64,000 nucleotides of DNA from Nocardioides silvaticus (GTDB lineage Bacteria > Actinomycetota > Actinomycetes > Propionibacteriales > Nocardioidaceae). Shown here in pieces: positions 7,830 through 17,155 of the stretch. The stretch lies in contig NZ_QGDD01000003.1 of assembly GCF_003160695.1 (NCBI RefSeq), positions 1-64,000 on the forward strand, read 5' to 3'. A program made the position numbers and the translations under genes. Under the pieces are notes generated by a model. The model was not told where the DNA came from and did no database searches. It saw only the letters and a list, made by a program, of their open reading frames with translations. Each line of letters begins with the position of its first letter. Within the stretch, counting starts at the first letter, position 1.

Positions 7830-8282
7830 TCAGGACTGGTCGTCGGGGTCTCGGTCGCGTGGAGGCGGCTCGGGGAACGGGTACATCTTCCCGTCCTGGC
7901 CGTAGGCGACCCAGGTGCCGATGGGGCGGCCGCCGTTCTCGCGCATCAGCTGGTCGAGGCGTTCTTCATCCGGATCGGGCGGGAGCGTTTCCGCCGGCGA
8001 CGGAACCAGCTCGTAGAGGTCGTAGACCAGGAAGGGGTGCGACCCGCCGTGCTCGCGGACGGCACGCTGGACGTCGTCGACGGTCGTCTCGAAGCTGCCG
8101 TTGACGCCTTCCCAGCCGTCCCAGTCGACGGGTGACATCACGATGACCACGTCCCGCTCCTCACCATCCGTCGGTTGGGGGAGCAGGACGCGGATCCGAC
8201 CCTCAGCGGGAACGGTCGCTCCGGTCCACGAGTCCAAGGCATCGACCAACCGGTCCCAGCCCGTTCGCTGCGCTTCCGACAT
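7830..8282 (-). CDS. Unknown acidic cytosolic protein
   Basis: This 150-aa protein begins MSEAQRTGWDRLVDALDSW; I chose this ATG because residues upstream of it look like a shadow of the opposite strand. It has VIVMSPVDWDGWEG in the middle and a Pro/Asp/Arg-rich C-terminus (PFPEPPPRDRDPDD). There is no signal peptide or membrane segment. It lies 46 nt after the kelch lipoprotein on the same strand and could end that transcript. I do not recognise the family. Confidence 0.65.
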   Translation of the reverse strand: MSEAQRTGWDRLVDALDSWTGATVPAEGRIRVLLPQPTDGEERDVVIVMSPVDWDGWEGVNGSFETTVDDVQRAVREHGGSHPFLVYDLYELVPSPAETLPPDPDEERLDQLMRENGGRPIGTWVAYGQDGKMYPFPEPPPRDRDPDDQS

Positions 8283-8328
8283 CACAGCACCAGCGTGCCT
8301 CGCGCCTCCCGGCCGCGAGCAACGCATT

Positions 8329-9513
8329 TCAATCGCCGGGCGCCGTCCACAACCAGGCGTCGCCGACGAGCTCGCCGTCGCTCGCACTGCCCTGGGCGCC
8401 CACGGTCCACCGCTGGCCGCCGTACACGAACAGGTCTCGCCCCAGGGCGGTGCTGGAGTCGTCGTAGACGTCTTCACGCTCCGGCAGCGCGGGGATCGTC
8501 AGGAATCCCTGCTTCTGGCTGTCGTAGATCAGCAGCCTGTTCCCCGAAGCCATCTGCCCCACGCTGTTCGGGATGTCGTAGACGGCTCGGTCGCCGTCCA
8601 GCACGCCGTTCAGGTCGTGTCCTTCGCCGGCGCCCTCCGGCAGCTCTGACCACGTCCAGGTGTCCGGGTCGAGGAGCCAGCCGGGCGCGCCGATGAAGTG
8701 CCCGTTGAGCAGCGGGCCGCGATCGGAGGGCAGCAGCTGGTAGCCCTCGCCCGGCGCATCAGGAAGTCGGGTCCACCTTCCGGCGTCGAGGTCGAACCGG
8801 GCGACGAGCTTCCCAGCATCCTGCCCGCGTTCGAGCGCGGCAGCCGAAGACGCTGCGAGCACGAGCTGCTGGTCCCCGACAGGAACGACGTACCGGTCGA
8901 ACGTGCCGGGCAGCGGGTCGTCAGGGAGCTCCGACCAGGTCGAGGTCCGCGGGTCGAAGTGCGCGTCCGGCCGCTCGCCGTGCTCGTCGCTGCCGGAGTA
9001 GGCGAGCAGGTGGCGGCCCACGGCGACCAGATGCCGGTAGGCCTTCTTCCCGGGAACGGCACCGTGGTCGGTCCACCGGTCGGCGTCCAGGTCGTAGGAC
9101 AGCAGCCTCGGGTGGGCGTCGCACACCGATCGGCCGTCCTGGCAACCTGTCAGCAGCCACGCCGTCTCGCCGATCGAGGCCGTCGCGTACTCCTCTCGGA
9201 CGAGGCCGAACGGCGCGGGCGCGGTGGCGGTCCATGAGTCGGCTGCGGGGTCGTAGACGGCGCCGTCGGCGAACCGCGGGGAGTCCGGCGCGGAACAGTC
9301 AGCATCCGGCGGGCAGAGGAACTCCCAGCCGCCGACCACCAGCATCCGCTCCCCGACACCGACGACCACGGCGTGGTCGCGCGGGGCGAGCGGCGGGTCC
9401 GGCAGCTGACGCCACGCCCCCGCCGCGCGGGGTGACTCACCCTCCATGGCCGGACCGCAGCCTGCGACAGCAAGACCCGCGAGCGCGACGACGACGGAGC
9501 AGATGAGCCTCAT
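8329..9513 (-). CDS. Kelch-repeat lipoprotein
   Basis: This 394-aa protein has a signal peptide with lipobox LAVAGC (Cys near residue 19), followed by a six-bladed-type kelch propeller. Repeated motifs combine a hydrophobic strand with GG (MLVVGGWEF, DLFVYGGQRW) and W about 20 residues later (SWTATAPAP, RWTDHGAVP, TWSELPDDP, RWTRLPDAP, TWSELPEGA). It should sit on the outer face of the membrane and bind a ligand or carbohydrate. It starts 59 nt after the P450 gene on the same strand, and a longer upstream reading frame overlaps that gene and is rejected. Confidence 0.85.
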   Translation of the reverse strand: MRLICSVVVALAGLAVAGCGPAMEGESPRAAGAWRQLPDPPLAPRDHAVVVGVGERMLVVGGWEFLCPPDADCSAPDSPRFADGAVYDPAADSWTATAPAPFGLVREEYATASIGETAWLLTGCQDGRSVCDAHPRLLSYDLDADRWTDHGAVPGKKAYRHLVAVGRHLLAYSGSDEHGERPDAHFDPRTSTWSELPDDPLPGTFDRYVVPVGDQQLVLAASSAAALERGQDAGKLVARFDLDAGRWTRLPDAPGEGYQLLPSDRGPLLNGHFIGAPGWLLDPDTWTWSELPEGAGEGHDLNGVLDGDRAVYDIPNSVGQMASGNRLLIYDSQKQGFLTIPALPEREDVYDDSSTALGRDLFVYGGQRWTVGAQGSASDGELVGDAWLWTAPGD

Positions 9514-9572
9514 GTCCACTTCGACGCGACCACGGCGGATCTCGTTCCGCAACCGTTGGGGGGTCCCGCGAC

Positions 9573-11003
9573 CTACGAACGGCGGGTCACCCGGATCCGC
9601 GCACCCTTGCGAGGGACGGAGGTGATGTTGCGAACCTTGGGGACGTCGTCGGCCGGGGCGGAGATGTCGTAGCGGGTGAGGACCTGGCGGAGGACCTCGG
9701 CGCCCTCCATGAGGGAGAAGCCGGCGCCGATGCAGCGCCGGACACCGCCACCGAAGGGGATCCAGACGTGGAGGGACGGGGCCTCGGTGCCGGAGAGCTC
9801 GGGGAGGAAACGCTCGGGGCGGAACCGGTCGGGGTCGGGGAAGTTCGACTCCTGCTGGTGGCTCATCAGGATCGACGGGCCGACAGTGGTGCCGGCGGGA
9901 AGGTCGAGACCGGCGACGTTGGTCGGCTCCATGAGGGTGCGGACGACCATGGGGATGATCGGGTGCAGCCGCATCGACTCCTTGAGCACCGCCTCCAACC
10001 AGGCGAGCCCGTCGCTGTCGCCGGCGTCGGCCGCGGCCTGGCTGCGACGCAGCAGCTCGGGGGCGCGGCCGAGCTCGTAGAGCGCCCACGACAGCGCACT
10101 GGCCGTGGTCTCGTGGCCGGCGAGCAGCAGGGTGACGAGCTGGTCGCGCAGCTCGGTGTCGTCGAGCCGGTCATGGGGCTGCTCGGGGTCGCCGGCGGCC
10201 ATCAGCCGGGAGAGGACGTCCTTGCGGTCCTCCACGTCGGTGGCAGTACGACGCTCGCGGATCTCCGCATACATCAGCCGGTCGAGCTCGACCTGGTTGT
10301 CGACGGTGCGGCGCCACGGGCCGAACTTCTGGAGCCACGGGTACGCCCAGCCGAGCAGGATGCCGGGGTTGATGTCGACGGTCGCGTTGACGCGCGGCCG
10401 CAGCGCGGCCAGCCGCTTCTCGTCGGTGACGCCGAAGACGACGCGCAGGATCACCTCGAGCGTCAACCGGTTCATCCGCTCCAGCGAGGCGAACTCCTCG
10501 CCGTCGGCCCAGCCGTCGACCTCGGCGGCCGCGACCTCGGCGACCATCGACCGGTAGCCGCGCAGCGCGTGCCCGAGGAACGCCGGCATCACCAGCTTGC
10601 GCGCCCGGTGGTGCTCCACGCCGTCCTGCAGCAGCAGCGAGTGCTGGCCCATGATCGGCCCGAGCACAGCGTTGCCCTTGCCGGCGTGGAAGACCGCGGG
10701 ATCGCCCGCGAAGATCTCCTTGGTGGCCTCCGGCGTGGTGAACAGCACCAGCGGCCGTCCGCCGGGGATCAGCCGGAGCGTGAACACCTCGCCGTACTTC
10801 CGGTGCAGGTAGGGGTGCAGCTGGTGCCGGAACCGCATCAGCGCCACCGTCTGCGCGAGTGCCGGCCACCGCGGGCCCGGCGGCAGCGCCCCGCGCGGGA
10901 TCTTGGGCTGGTTCGGGCTGCCGATGATCGACCGCCCGTGGAAGCGGGTCATCGTGAGGGCGCGGGTGTCGGCCGTCGCGTCGTGGGTGAGCTCTGCGGT
11001 CAC
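9573..11003 (-). CDS. Cytochrome P450 monooxygenase
   Basis: This 476-aa soluble P450 has the I-helix oxygen-activation motif AGHETT, the K-helix ExxR as ESMR, the PERF-like FRPERF and the haem loop FGGGVRRCIGAGF with the proximal Cys. The PPGPRWP hinge near residue 41 and the overall pattern resemble the CYP110/CYP138-type families that oxidise fatty acids or terpenoids. It needs an external ferredoxin and reductase; none is adjacent. It follows the large LuxR-type regulator by 53 nt, which makes co-transcription or direct control plausible. The substrate is not known. Confidence 0.92.
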   Translation of the reverse strand: MTAELTHDATADTRALTMTRFHGRSIIGSPNQPKIPRGALPPGPRWPALAQTVALMRFRHQLHPYLHRKYGEVFTLRLIPGGRPLVLFTTPEATKEIFAGDPAVFHAGKGNAVLGPIMGQHSLLLQDGVEHHRARKLVMPAFLGHALRGYRSMVAEVAAAEVDGWADGEEFASLERMNRLTLEVILRVVFGVTDEKRLAALRPRVNATVDINPGILLGWAYPWLQKFGPWRRTVDNQVELDRLMYAEIRERRTATDVEDRKDVLSRLMAAGDPEQPHDRLDDTELRDQLVTLLLAGHETTASALSWALYELGRAPELLRRSQAAADAGDSDGLAWLEAVLKESMRLHPIIPMVVRTLMEPTNVAGLDLPAGTTVGPSILMSHQQESNFPDPDRFRPERFLPELSGTEAPSLHVWIPFGGGVRRCIGAGFSLMEGAEVLRQVLTRYDISAPADDVPKVRNITSVPRKGARIRVTRRS

Positions 11004-11056
11004 GTCACGACCGTACGCCGACGCGAGCCGATGCGGTTCCTACCGTGGTCGGATCT

Positions 11057-14000
11057 TCAGCCCAGCAGCCCGTCGCGGCGGGCGATCGCGGCTGCCTCGG
11101 TGCGTCCGGCGGCGCCGAGCTTGCCGAGGATGTTGGAGACGTGGACGCTGACGGTCTTGGTGCTGATGAACAGCTGCCGCCCGATCTCGCCGTTGCTGCG
11201 ACCCTCGGCGACGAGGGAGAGGATCTCCCGCTCGCGTGCGGTCAGCCGCTGCGGCTCGTTGCTCTCCGCGGCCCGCGCCGCGCTCCCGGAAGAGCGCAGC
11301 TCCGCCAACAGCGTGGTCGCGCCCAGCCGGTGCGCGGCCTCGCGTGCCAGGTCCCCCTGCTCGCGGGCGGCGGTCGTCTCGCCGAGCAGTCGCAGGATCC
11401 CGGCGTACGTCGTGCGGACCCGCGCCAGCTCCGGCACGCTGCCGAACTCCTCGAACGCGGCGACGGTGGCGGCCCACGCGGCGATCAGCTCGTCGCGCTC
11501 GGGCGCGTCGACCCCGCCGAGCCAGCGTGCCCGCAGGTGCTCGGCGGCGAGGCGCAGCGACCACGCCCGCCCCTCGACGCCCCAGGCCGCGCCGCTCGCG
11601 GCGAACCGCTCGACGACGTGCTCCCCGTCGGCGCGAAGGGTCGCGGCGCGCTCGAGCAGCACGCCCCGCTCGGAGGAGCTGGCGGTGGCCAGGCCGCAGG
11701 AGACCGCGCCGAGGGTCTGGGCGGCGAGGCGGACCCGGCCGGCGAAGTACTCGGTCCAGATACGGGTGAGCACGCCGACCACGTCGTCGTACGCACCGAG
11801 CGCGGCGCCCGCGTCGGCGGCCAGTGCGGCCGCCTCGATCTCGACGCCGGCGGAGAAGACGGCCACGCCGCCCTCGTCGGCCCACACCTTGCGCAGCTTG
11901 CGCAGCCCGGCGCTCACGTCGTTGCCGCGCGCGGACAGGATCGCGAGCCGGGTGGCCTCGATGATCGCCCGCGGGATGAGCGGCCCGGTCTCGTCGTCGG
12001 CGATGGCCAGCAGGGCGAGCGCCTCGTCCCACTCCCCCCGTGCGTAGAGCACCCAGCCGAGCTGCCACCGCGCCTCGATGGAGTACGGCGCCCACGGCAA
12101 CCCGACCGCGACCCCCCGGTCGACCGCCTTCCGGAACCAGTGCGCAGCCTGCTCCCACTCGGCCGCCTCCTGGTGGGAGCGGCCGACGAGGAAGAGCGCA
12201 CGGAGCTCGGCCGACACCGCACCTGCCGATGCCGCACGCTCGACGGCGTCGTGCAGCGCGTCGCGCACGGCTTCGCCGTCGGTGCCGTCGAACCGCTTGA
12301 AGCGCAGACTGCTGAGGGTCGTCACCACGTCGGAGGCGAGCACCGGCATCTTGAGCCGCTCGGCGAGGCCGAGCGCCTCGGTGGCGGCGTTCTCGGCCTC
12401 CTCGAGGCGGTGCTCGCCGGCCAGCACCCGGGCGTGGGTGGCGAGCACCTTCGCGCGGAGCGGGCTCTCACCCTCCGGGGCCAGCGCGACCGCCTCGGCC
12501 GAGATGCTGACCGGGTCGAGGGTGGTCTCGATGATGCAGAGCGCCATCGCGTAGTTGCTGAGCAGCCGGGCCCGCGCGGCGGCGGGCGCGGAGGGGCCGA
12601 GCCGCTCGAGGTGCTCGGCCAGCAGGCTCGCGGCGCGCTGGCTGTCGCCGGCCGCGCTGTGGGCGTCGGCGGCGCGCGCGACGATCTTGGAGACGTCGAT
12701 GTCGAGCCGCTCGGCGCGCTCGGCGTCCTCGAGCAGCTCCAGCGCGTGCTCGTAGTGGCGAGCCGCCTCCTCCGGTCCGCCGACCGCGATCGCCTCGTCG
12801 CCGGCCTCGATGCCGGCGGTGACGGCGCGGTCGAAGTCCATCGCCCGGCGGGCGTGCCGCGCCATCTCCGCAGCGGTCCCGCGCCCGTCGCCGGCGGCCA
12901 GCGCCGCGACGTACTGCCCGTGCAGACGCACCCGCTCCCCCGGCAGCAGGTCGTCGTAGACGGCCTCGCCGAGGAGCGCATGGCGGAAGGAGTACGTCTT
13001 GCTGCCGGCGACGAGCACGTTCATCTCGACGGCCTGCCGGATGCCGGCGTCGAGGTCCGCGGCGGGCAGCCCGGCGGCCGCCTCGAGCAGGCTGTGGCCG
13101 ACCTTGCGGCCGGCGACGCTGGCGATGCGCACCACCTGGCGCGCCTCGTCGGAGAGCCGGTCGAGCCGCACGAGCAGCAGGTCGGCGAGGTCGTCGGGCA
13201 CCCAGGCGCCGGCGCCGGAGGCCACCAGCTCCTCCACGAAGAACGCGTTGCCCTCGGCGCGGCTCACGATGCCGGCGAGCTCGCGCTCCTCCAGCCGCTC
13301 GGGGGCCAGCTCCGCGATCAGCTCGCGCACCGCGTCGTCGGGCAGCGGCGAGAGGGCGAGGCGGTCGACGGTCTGCAGCCGCGACCACTCCGCGACCTGC
13401 CGGCGGAGGGGGTGGCGGCGGTGCAGGTCGTCGGAGCGGTACGACGCCACGAGCGCGACCGGGTTCGTGAACGCGCGCGTGAAGAGGAAGCCGAGCAGGT
13501 CGCGGGTGGACTGGTCGGCCCAGTGGGTGTCCTCGATGACGAGGAGCAGCGGCGCATCGGCGGCAGCGGTGTCGAAGAGCGCGTGCACGGCCTCGAACAG
13601 CTCGCCGCGGTCACCGCCGCGCTCGCCGTCGGTGGCCGGCGCCTCGCCGGAGGTGCGCACCCGGCGACCCGGCTGTAGCCGGGCGATCGCGGGGTGCTGG
13701 GAGGAGACCTGCTCGACGACGTCCGGCAGGTCGGTGTCGAACCGGCCGAGCAGCTCGCTGAAGGGGAGGTAGGGCAGCGCGCTCTCGCCGAAGTCCAGAC
13801 AGTGGCCGGCGACGACGCGCCAGCCCTCGGCCCGGGCGCGGTCGCGCAGCTCCATCAGCAGCCGGGTCTTGCCCACGCCCGCGTCGCCGCTGAGCAGCAC
13901 CACGCCCGGGCGGTCCCGCCGCTCCCGGATGCCGAGGAGGTCACTGAGCTGGTCGAGCTCGGTGTCCCGCCCCACGAGGGTGCGGCTGGTGTGTGCTGCC

Positions 14001-14059
14001 ACGGGCTCCATCATGCTGCCCAGCGCCGACAACGGCGCGGTCATTTCGGTCTGCGTCAC
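11057..14059 (-). CDS. LuxR-family ATP-binding (LAL/MalT-like) transcriptional regulator
   Basis: This 1000-aa STAND regulator has an N-terminal AAA/NTPase module with Walker A GDAGVGKT (residues 58-65) and a Walker B-like LLLVIEDTHWAD segment. A long TPR-like helical middle follows, then a C-terminal LuxR helix-turn-helix (LTAREREILSLVAEGRSNGEIGRQ region, about residues 932-990). Such proteins switch on neighbouring catabolic or secondary-metabolism genes when an inducer and ATP bind. The P450 and kelch lipoprotein downstream are the obvious targets. A 44-aa ORF and a cluster of repeated boxes lie upstream. Confidence 0.93.
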   Translation of the reverse strand: MTQTEMTAPLSALGSMMEPVAAHTSRTLVGRDTELDQLSDLLGIRERRDRPGVVLLSGDAGVGKTRLLMELRDRARAEGWRVVAGHCLDFGESALPYLPFSELLGRFDTDLPDVVEQVSSQHPAIARLQPGRRVRTSGEAPATDGERGGDRGELFEAVHALFDTAAADAPLLLVIEDTHWADQSTRDLLGFLFTRAFTNPVALVASYRSDDLHRRHPLRRQVAEWSRLQTVDRLALSPLPDDAVRELIAELAPERLEERELAGIVSRAEGNAFFVEELVASGAGAWVPDDLADLLLVRLDRLSDEARQVVRIASVAGRKVGHSLLEAAAGLPAADLDAGIRQAVEMNVLVAGSKTYSFRHALLGEAVYDDLLPGERVRLHGQYVAALAAGDGRGTAAEMARHARRAMDFDRAVTAGIEAGDEAIAVGGPEEAARHYEHALELLEDAERAERLDIDVSKIVARAADAHSAAGDSQRAASLLAEHLERLGPSAPAAARARLLSNYAMALCIIETTLDPVSISAEAVALAPEGESPLRAKVLATHARVLAGEHRLEEAENAATEALGLAERLKMPVLASDVVTTLSSLRFKRFDGTDGEAVRDALHDAVERAASAGAVSAELRALFLVGRSHQEAAEWEQAAHWFRKAVDRGVAVGLPWAPYSIEARWQLGWVLYARGEWDEALALLAIADDETGPLIPRAIIEATRLAILSARGNDVSAGLRKLRKVWADEGGVAVFSAGVEIEAAALAADAGAALGAYDDVVGVLTRIWTEYFAGRVRLAAQTLGAVSCGLATASSSERGVLLERAATLRADGEHVVERFAASGAAWGVEGRAWSLRLAAEHLRARWLGGVDAPERDELIAAWAATVAAFEEFGSVPELARVRTTYAGILRLLGETTAAREQGDLAREAAHRLGATTLLAELRSSGSAARAAESNEPQRLTAREREILSLVAEGRSNGEIGRQLFISTKTVSVHVSNILGKLGAAGRTEAAAIARRDGLLG

Positions 14060-14086
14060 GGGACGGGGCGGCCATGCGGCCGGTGG

Positions 14087-14221
14087 TCAGACCGACTTCT
14101 CGGCGGCGGCCATCCGCCGCAGCCACGACGAGCGGGAACGGCTCCCGCGCTGCGCGGCGATGCCCTTGCGGGTGCGGTCCTTGCGGTACTCCATCTCGGA
14201 CTGGATGAGGTAGGGGATCAT
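14087..14221 (-). CDS. Small basic 44-aa protein upstream of the LAL regulator
   Basis: The reading frame MIPYLIQSEMEYRKDRTRKG... has an AGGAG ribosome site 7 nt before its ATG and ends 27 nt before the start of the regulator. The protein has an amphipathic N-terminal helix (MIPYLIQSEMEY), then a strongly Arg/Lys/Ser-rich tail. It has no signal peptide. A second peptide of exactly the same length and similar basic character lies at 61193-61327. It could be a leader peptide, a nucleic-acid-binding microprotein or a membrane-active peptide; none of these is shown. Confidence 0.6.
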   Translation of the reverse strand: MIPYLIQSEMEYRKDRTRKGIAAQRGSRSRSSWLRRMAAAEKSV

Positions 14222-14267
14222 TGCCTTGCTCCTGGTTCTTTCGACGACAGCACCGAGGTTCGTCGCC

Positions 14268-14345
14268 TGAGGTAGGCCCGCACATCGGGCAAGTGCCTTA
14301 GATCTCCGAGCGAGGTAGGCCGCGAGGGACGAGCGGGCTACCTCA
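14268..14345. promoter_or_regulatory. Three TGAGGTAG boxes upstream of the LAL gene cluster
   Basis: GAGGTAGG occurs at 14269 and 14312 (43 bp apart, about four helical turns), and the reverse complement CTACCTCA lies at 14338-14345. The outer copies extend to a longer inverted repeat ending CCCGC/GCGGG. The region lies between the 44-aa ORF (minus) and the nitroreductase gene (plus), where a regulator-binding region would be expected. Confidence 0.45.
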
Positions 14346-14424
14346 GGGCGAGGAGGTCGAGTGGCCGCCGCCGCGCGAGCCCGCGAGTGCGGCGGACCGG
14401 CTTCATCGAGACCCCCGCAGCCGA

Positions 14425-15075
14425 ATGAGACAATTCGGCGTGGAGTTCTGTGAGGTCGTGAGGCGGCGTCGGATGGTCCGCAGCTACACCGACGAGCCGG
14501 TCGACCCTGCCGTCGTGGAGCGTGCCCTCGAGCACGCCACCCGGGCCCCCAGCGCCGGCTTCTCCCAGGGCTGGGCGTTCGTCGTGCTGGACCGGCCCGA
14601 GGACGTACGACGGTTCTGGGCGGCGTCGACCGACAACGTCGACAGCGCTGCGGGGCCCGACCGCTGGCTGGCGGGGATGATGCGGGCACCGGTCGTGATC
14701 GTGCCGTGCAGCGTCAAGGCGGCCTACCTCGACCGCTACGCCGAGCCCGACAAGGGCTGGTCCGACCGCGCCGAGTCGCGCTGGCCGATGCCGTTCTGGG
14801 ACCTCGACACCGCGATGGCCGCGCTGCTGATCCTCCAGACGGCGACCGACGCGGGCCTGGGTGCCTGCTTCTTCGGGATCGTCAAGGACCGGGAGCAGGA
14901 CGTACGACGCGCGCTCGGCCTGCCCGAGTCCGGCGACCCCCACCCGATCGGGGCGATCACCATCGGTCACCCCGCCCCGCGCGGCACCGGCGCGGCCGGC
15001 TCACCGACCCGGCGGCGTCGTACGCCCTGGAACGAGGTGGCGCACCGCGGGCGCTACGGCGCAGGCTGGGACTGA
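14425..15075 (+). CDS. Nitroreductase-family FMN oxidoreductase
   Basis: This is a 216-aa flavoprotein of the nitroreductase superfamily, which reduces nitro compounds, quinones or dehalogenates with NAD(P)H. The N-terminal RRRRMVRSYTDEPV with Arg residues for FMN phosphate, the RAPSAGFSQGW segment and the C-terminal GLGACFFG loop fit the family. The start may be the ATG at 14425 or the GTG at 14440; neither has a strong ribosome site. The stop overlaps the ABC exporter start (TGATG). Confidence 0.87.
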   Translation: MRQFGVEFCEVVRRRRMVRSYTDEPVDPAVVERALEHATRAPSAGFSQGWAFVVLDRPEDVRRFWAASTDNVDSAAGPDRWLAGMMRAPVVIVPCSVKAAYLDRYAEPDKGWSDRAESRWPMPFWDLDTAMAALLILQTATDAGLGACFFGIVKDREQDVRRALGLPESGDPHPIGAITIGHPAPRGTGAAGSPTRRRRTPWNEVAHRGRYGAGWD

Positions 15076-17039
15076 TGCGCCCGAGCCCTGTCGTGACCCA
15101 CCTGTCCGAGGAGGAGGTCGACGCGCGCGAGCCGGTGCTGGCGCGGGTCGCGCACCTGCTGAAGCCCTACCGACGGCAGATCATGCTGGTGCTGGTCGCG
15201 GTCATCTCCTCGGCCGCGCTGACGTCGGTGGTGCCGTTCCTGGTGCGGGCGGTGTTCGACCACGCACTGTTCCCGCTCGACGGCGGGCCGCCCGACCTCG
15301 GGCTGCTGGGGTGGCTGGTGGCCGGGATGTGCGTGATCCCGATCGTCACCGCGCTCATCGGCATCGGGCAGAACTGGCTGACCTCCACCGTCGGGAACTC
15401 GGCGATGGCCGACCTCCGCGGCGACCTCTTCGAGCACCTGCAGAAGATGGAGCTGGCGTTCTTCACCGCCACCAAGACCGGCGCCATCCAGAGCCGGCTG
15501 GCCAACGACGTCGCGGGCGTGCGGACGGTGCTGACCGACACCGCGACGACCATCGTGCAGAACTCGGTGACGGTGACCGCCGCGCTGATCTCGATGGTGC
15601 TGCTGTCGTGGCAGCTGACGATCCTCACGCTGATCCTGATGCCGCTGTTCGTGTGGCTGCAGCTGCGGGTCGGGCGGCGCCGGCAGCGGCTCGCGCGGCG
15701 GACCCAGGAGTCGCTCTCGGAGATGACGGCGATCACCGAGGAGGCGCTCAGCGTCTCGGGGATCCTGCTGGCCAAGGTGTTCAACCGGTCGACGCAGGAG
15801 GTGGAGCGCTACCGCGAGGCCAACCGCCGGCAGACCCGGCTCCAGGTCGAGCAGGCGATGACCGGCCGCACCTTCTTCGCCGTCGTGCAGACCTTCTTCG
15901 CGATCACCCCGGCGCTGATCTACCTGGTCGCGGGCTGGATCATCACCGGCTCGTCGGTGATCAGCGCCGACACCCTCACCGCCGGCACCCTGGTCGCGTT
16001 CACCACGCTGCAGGGCCGGCTCCAGATGCCGCTGCTGCAGCTGATGCGGGTCAGCCTCGACGTGCAGACGTCGCTGGCGCTGTTCCGCCGGATCTTCGAG
16101 TACCTCGACCTCGAGCCCGCCATCACCGAGCGCCCCGGCGCGGTCGCGCTCGACCCACGGACGATCGAGGGGCGGGTCGAGCTGCGGGGCGTGTACTTCC
16201 GCTACCCCGAGCCGCGGGCGCTGTCGGGCACGGTGAGCCGCGACCGGTTCGGCGACAGCGGGGTGCGGATCGGCGAGGCCGAGGGCGGGGAGGACGTCGA
16301 GAAGGGCAGCGGCTGGGCGCTCGAGGACGTGTCGATGGTCGTCGAGCCCGGCCGGCTGGCGGCGATCGTGGGCCCGAGCGGGTCGGGCAAGACGACCGCC
16401 ACCTACCTGGTCCCCCGGTTCTACGACGTCACCGAGGGCGCCGTACTCATCGACGGGCACGACGTCCGCGACCTCACCCTCTCCTCGCTCGCCGACGCGG
16501 TGGGCATGGTGACCCAGGAGCCCTACCTCTTCCACGGCACCATCCGCGACAACATCGCCTACGCCTGCCCCGGCGCGACCGCCGAGCAGATCGAGCAGGC
16601 GGCGCGCGGCGCCAACATCCACGACCGGATCATGAGCTTCCCCGAGGGCTACGAGACGATCACCGGCGAGCGCGGCTACCGGCTCTCCGGCGGGGAGAAG
16701 CAGCGGCTCGCCATCGCGCGGGTGCTGCTCAAGGACCCGAAGATCCTCATCCTCGACGAGGCGACCTCCGCTCTCGACACCGAGACCGAACGGCTGGTCC
16801 AGGAGGCGCTCGAGCGCGCCACCCGCTCCCGCACCACCATCGCCATCGCCCACCGGCTCTCCACCATCCAGTCGGCCGACGTCATCTTCGGCCTCGCCGA
16901 CGGCCGGGTCGTCGAGCAGGGCACGCACGAGGAGCTGCTCGCCCACCCCGACGGCCTCTACGCCCGGCTCTACGTCGAGCAGTTCTCGCGCCCCGGATCG
17001 AGCCGGTACGACGAGCGGCGGGCCGACATCTCGCTCTGA
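15075..17039 (+). CDS. ABC exporter, fused permease and ATPase
   Basis: This 654-aa half-transporter has an N-terminal six-helix ABC transmembrane domain (about residues 30-320) and a C-terminal nucleotide-binding domain. Walker A is GPSGSGKTT from residue 433, the signature LSGGE is near 537, and Walker B is ILILDEATSALD with the H-loop His in IAHRLST. It probably exports lipids, drugs or peptides as a homodimer. A 25-residue charged insertion before the first ATPase strand is slightly unusual. It is translationally coupled to the nitroreductase, suggesting a joint detoxification role. Confidence 0.93.
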   Translation: MRPSPVVTHLSEEEVDAREPVLARVAHLLKPYRRQIMLVLVAVISSAALTSVVPFLVRAVFDHALFPLDGGPPDLGLLGWLVAGMCVIPIVTALIGIGQNWLTSTVGNSAMADLRGDLFEHLQKMELAFFTATKTGAIQSRLANDVAGVRTVLTDTATTIVQNSVTVTAALISMVLLSWQLTILTLILMPLFVWLQLRVGRRRQRLARRTQESLSEMTAITEEALSVSGILLAKVFNRSTQEVERYREANRRQTRLQVEQAMTGRTFFAVVQTFFAITPALIYLVAGWIITGSSVISADTLTAGTLVAFTTLQGRLQMPLLQLMRVSLDVQTSLALFRRIFEYLDLEPAITERPGAVALDPRTIEGRVELRGVYFRYPEPRALSGTVSRDRFGDSGVRIGEAEGGEDVEKGSGWALEDVSMVVEPGRLAAIVGPSGSGKTTATYLVPRFYDVTEGAVLIDGHDVRDLTLSSLADAVGMVTQEPYLFHGTIRDNIAYACPGATAEQIEQAARGANIHDRIMSFPEGYETITGERGYRLSGGEKQRLAIARVLLKDPKILILDEATSALDTETERLVQEALERATRSRTTIAIAHRLSTIQSADVIFGLADGRVVEQGTHEELLAHPDGLYARLYVEQFSRPGSSRYDERRADISL

Positions 17040-17106
17040 CCCCGAGCTGTCGTCGGGGTTGTCAGCCACTCCTGCGGGTTGTCAGGCATTGCAGAGGCGG
17101 ACAACC

Positions 17107-17138
17107 CGCGGAATACCCGGCCGACCGGGTATTCCGCG
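17107..17138. terminator. Bidirectional terminator between convergent genes
   Basis: CGCGGAATACCCGG (17107-17120) and CCGGGTATTCCGCG (17125-17138) form a perfect 14-bp stem with a 4-nt CCGA loop. It lies between the ABC exporter (plus) and the response regulator (minus). Upstream, GTTGTCAG is repeated at about 17059 and 17078. Confidence 0.85.
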
Positions 17139-17155
17139 CCCGGCCAGAACCCGCC

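Noticed and set aside
9768..12047. 759-aa plus-strand open frame opposite the P450 and LAL genes
   Set aside because: The minus strand carries unmistakable P450 and LuxR/ATPase motifs over the same bases.
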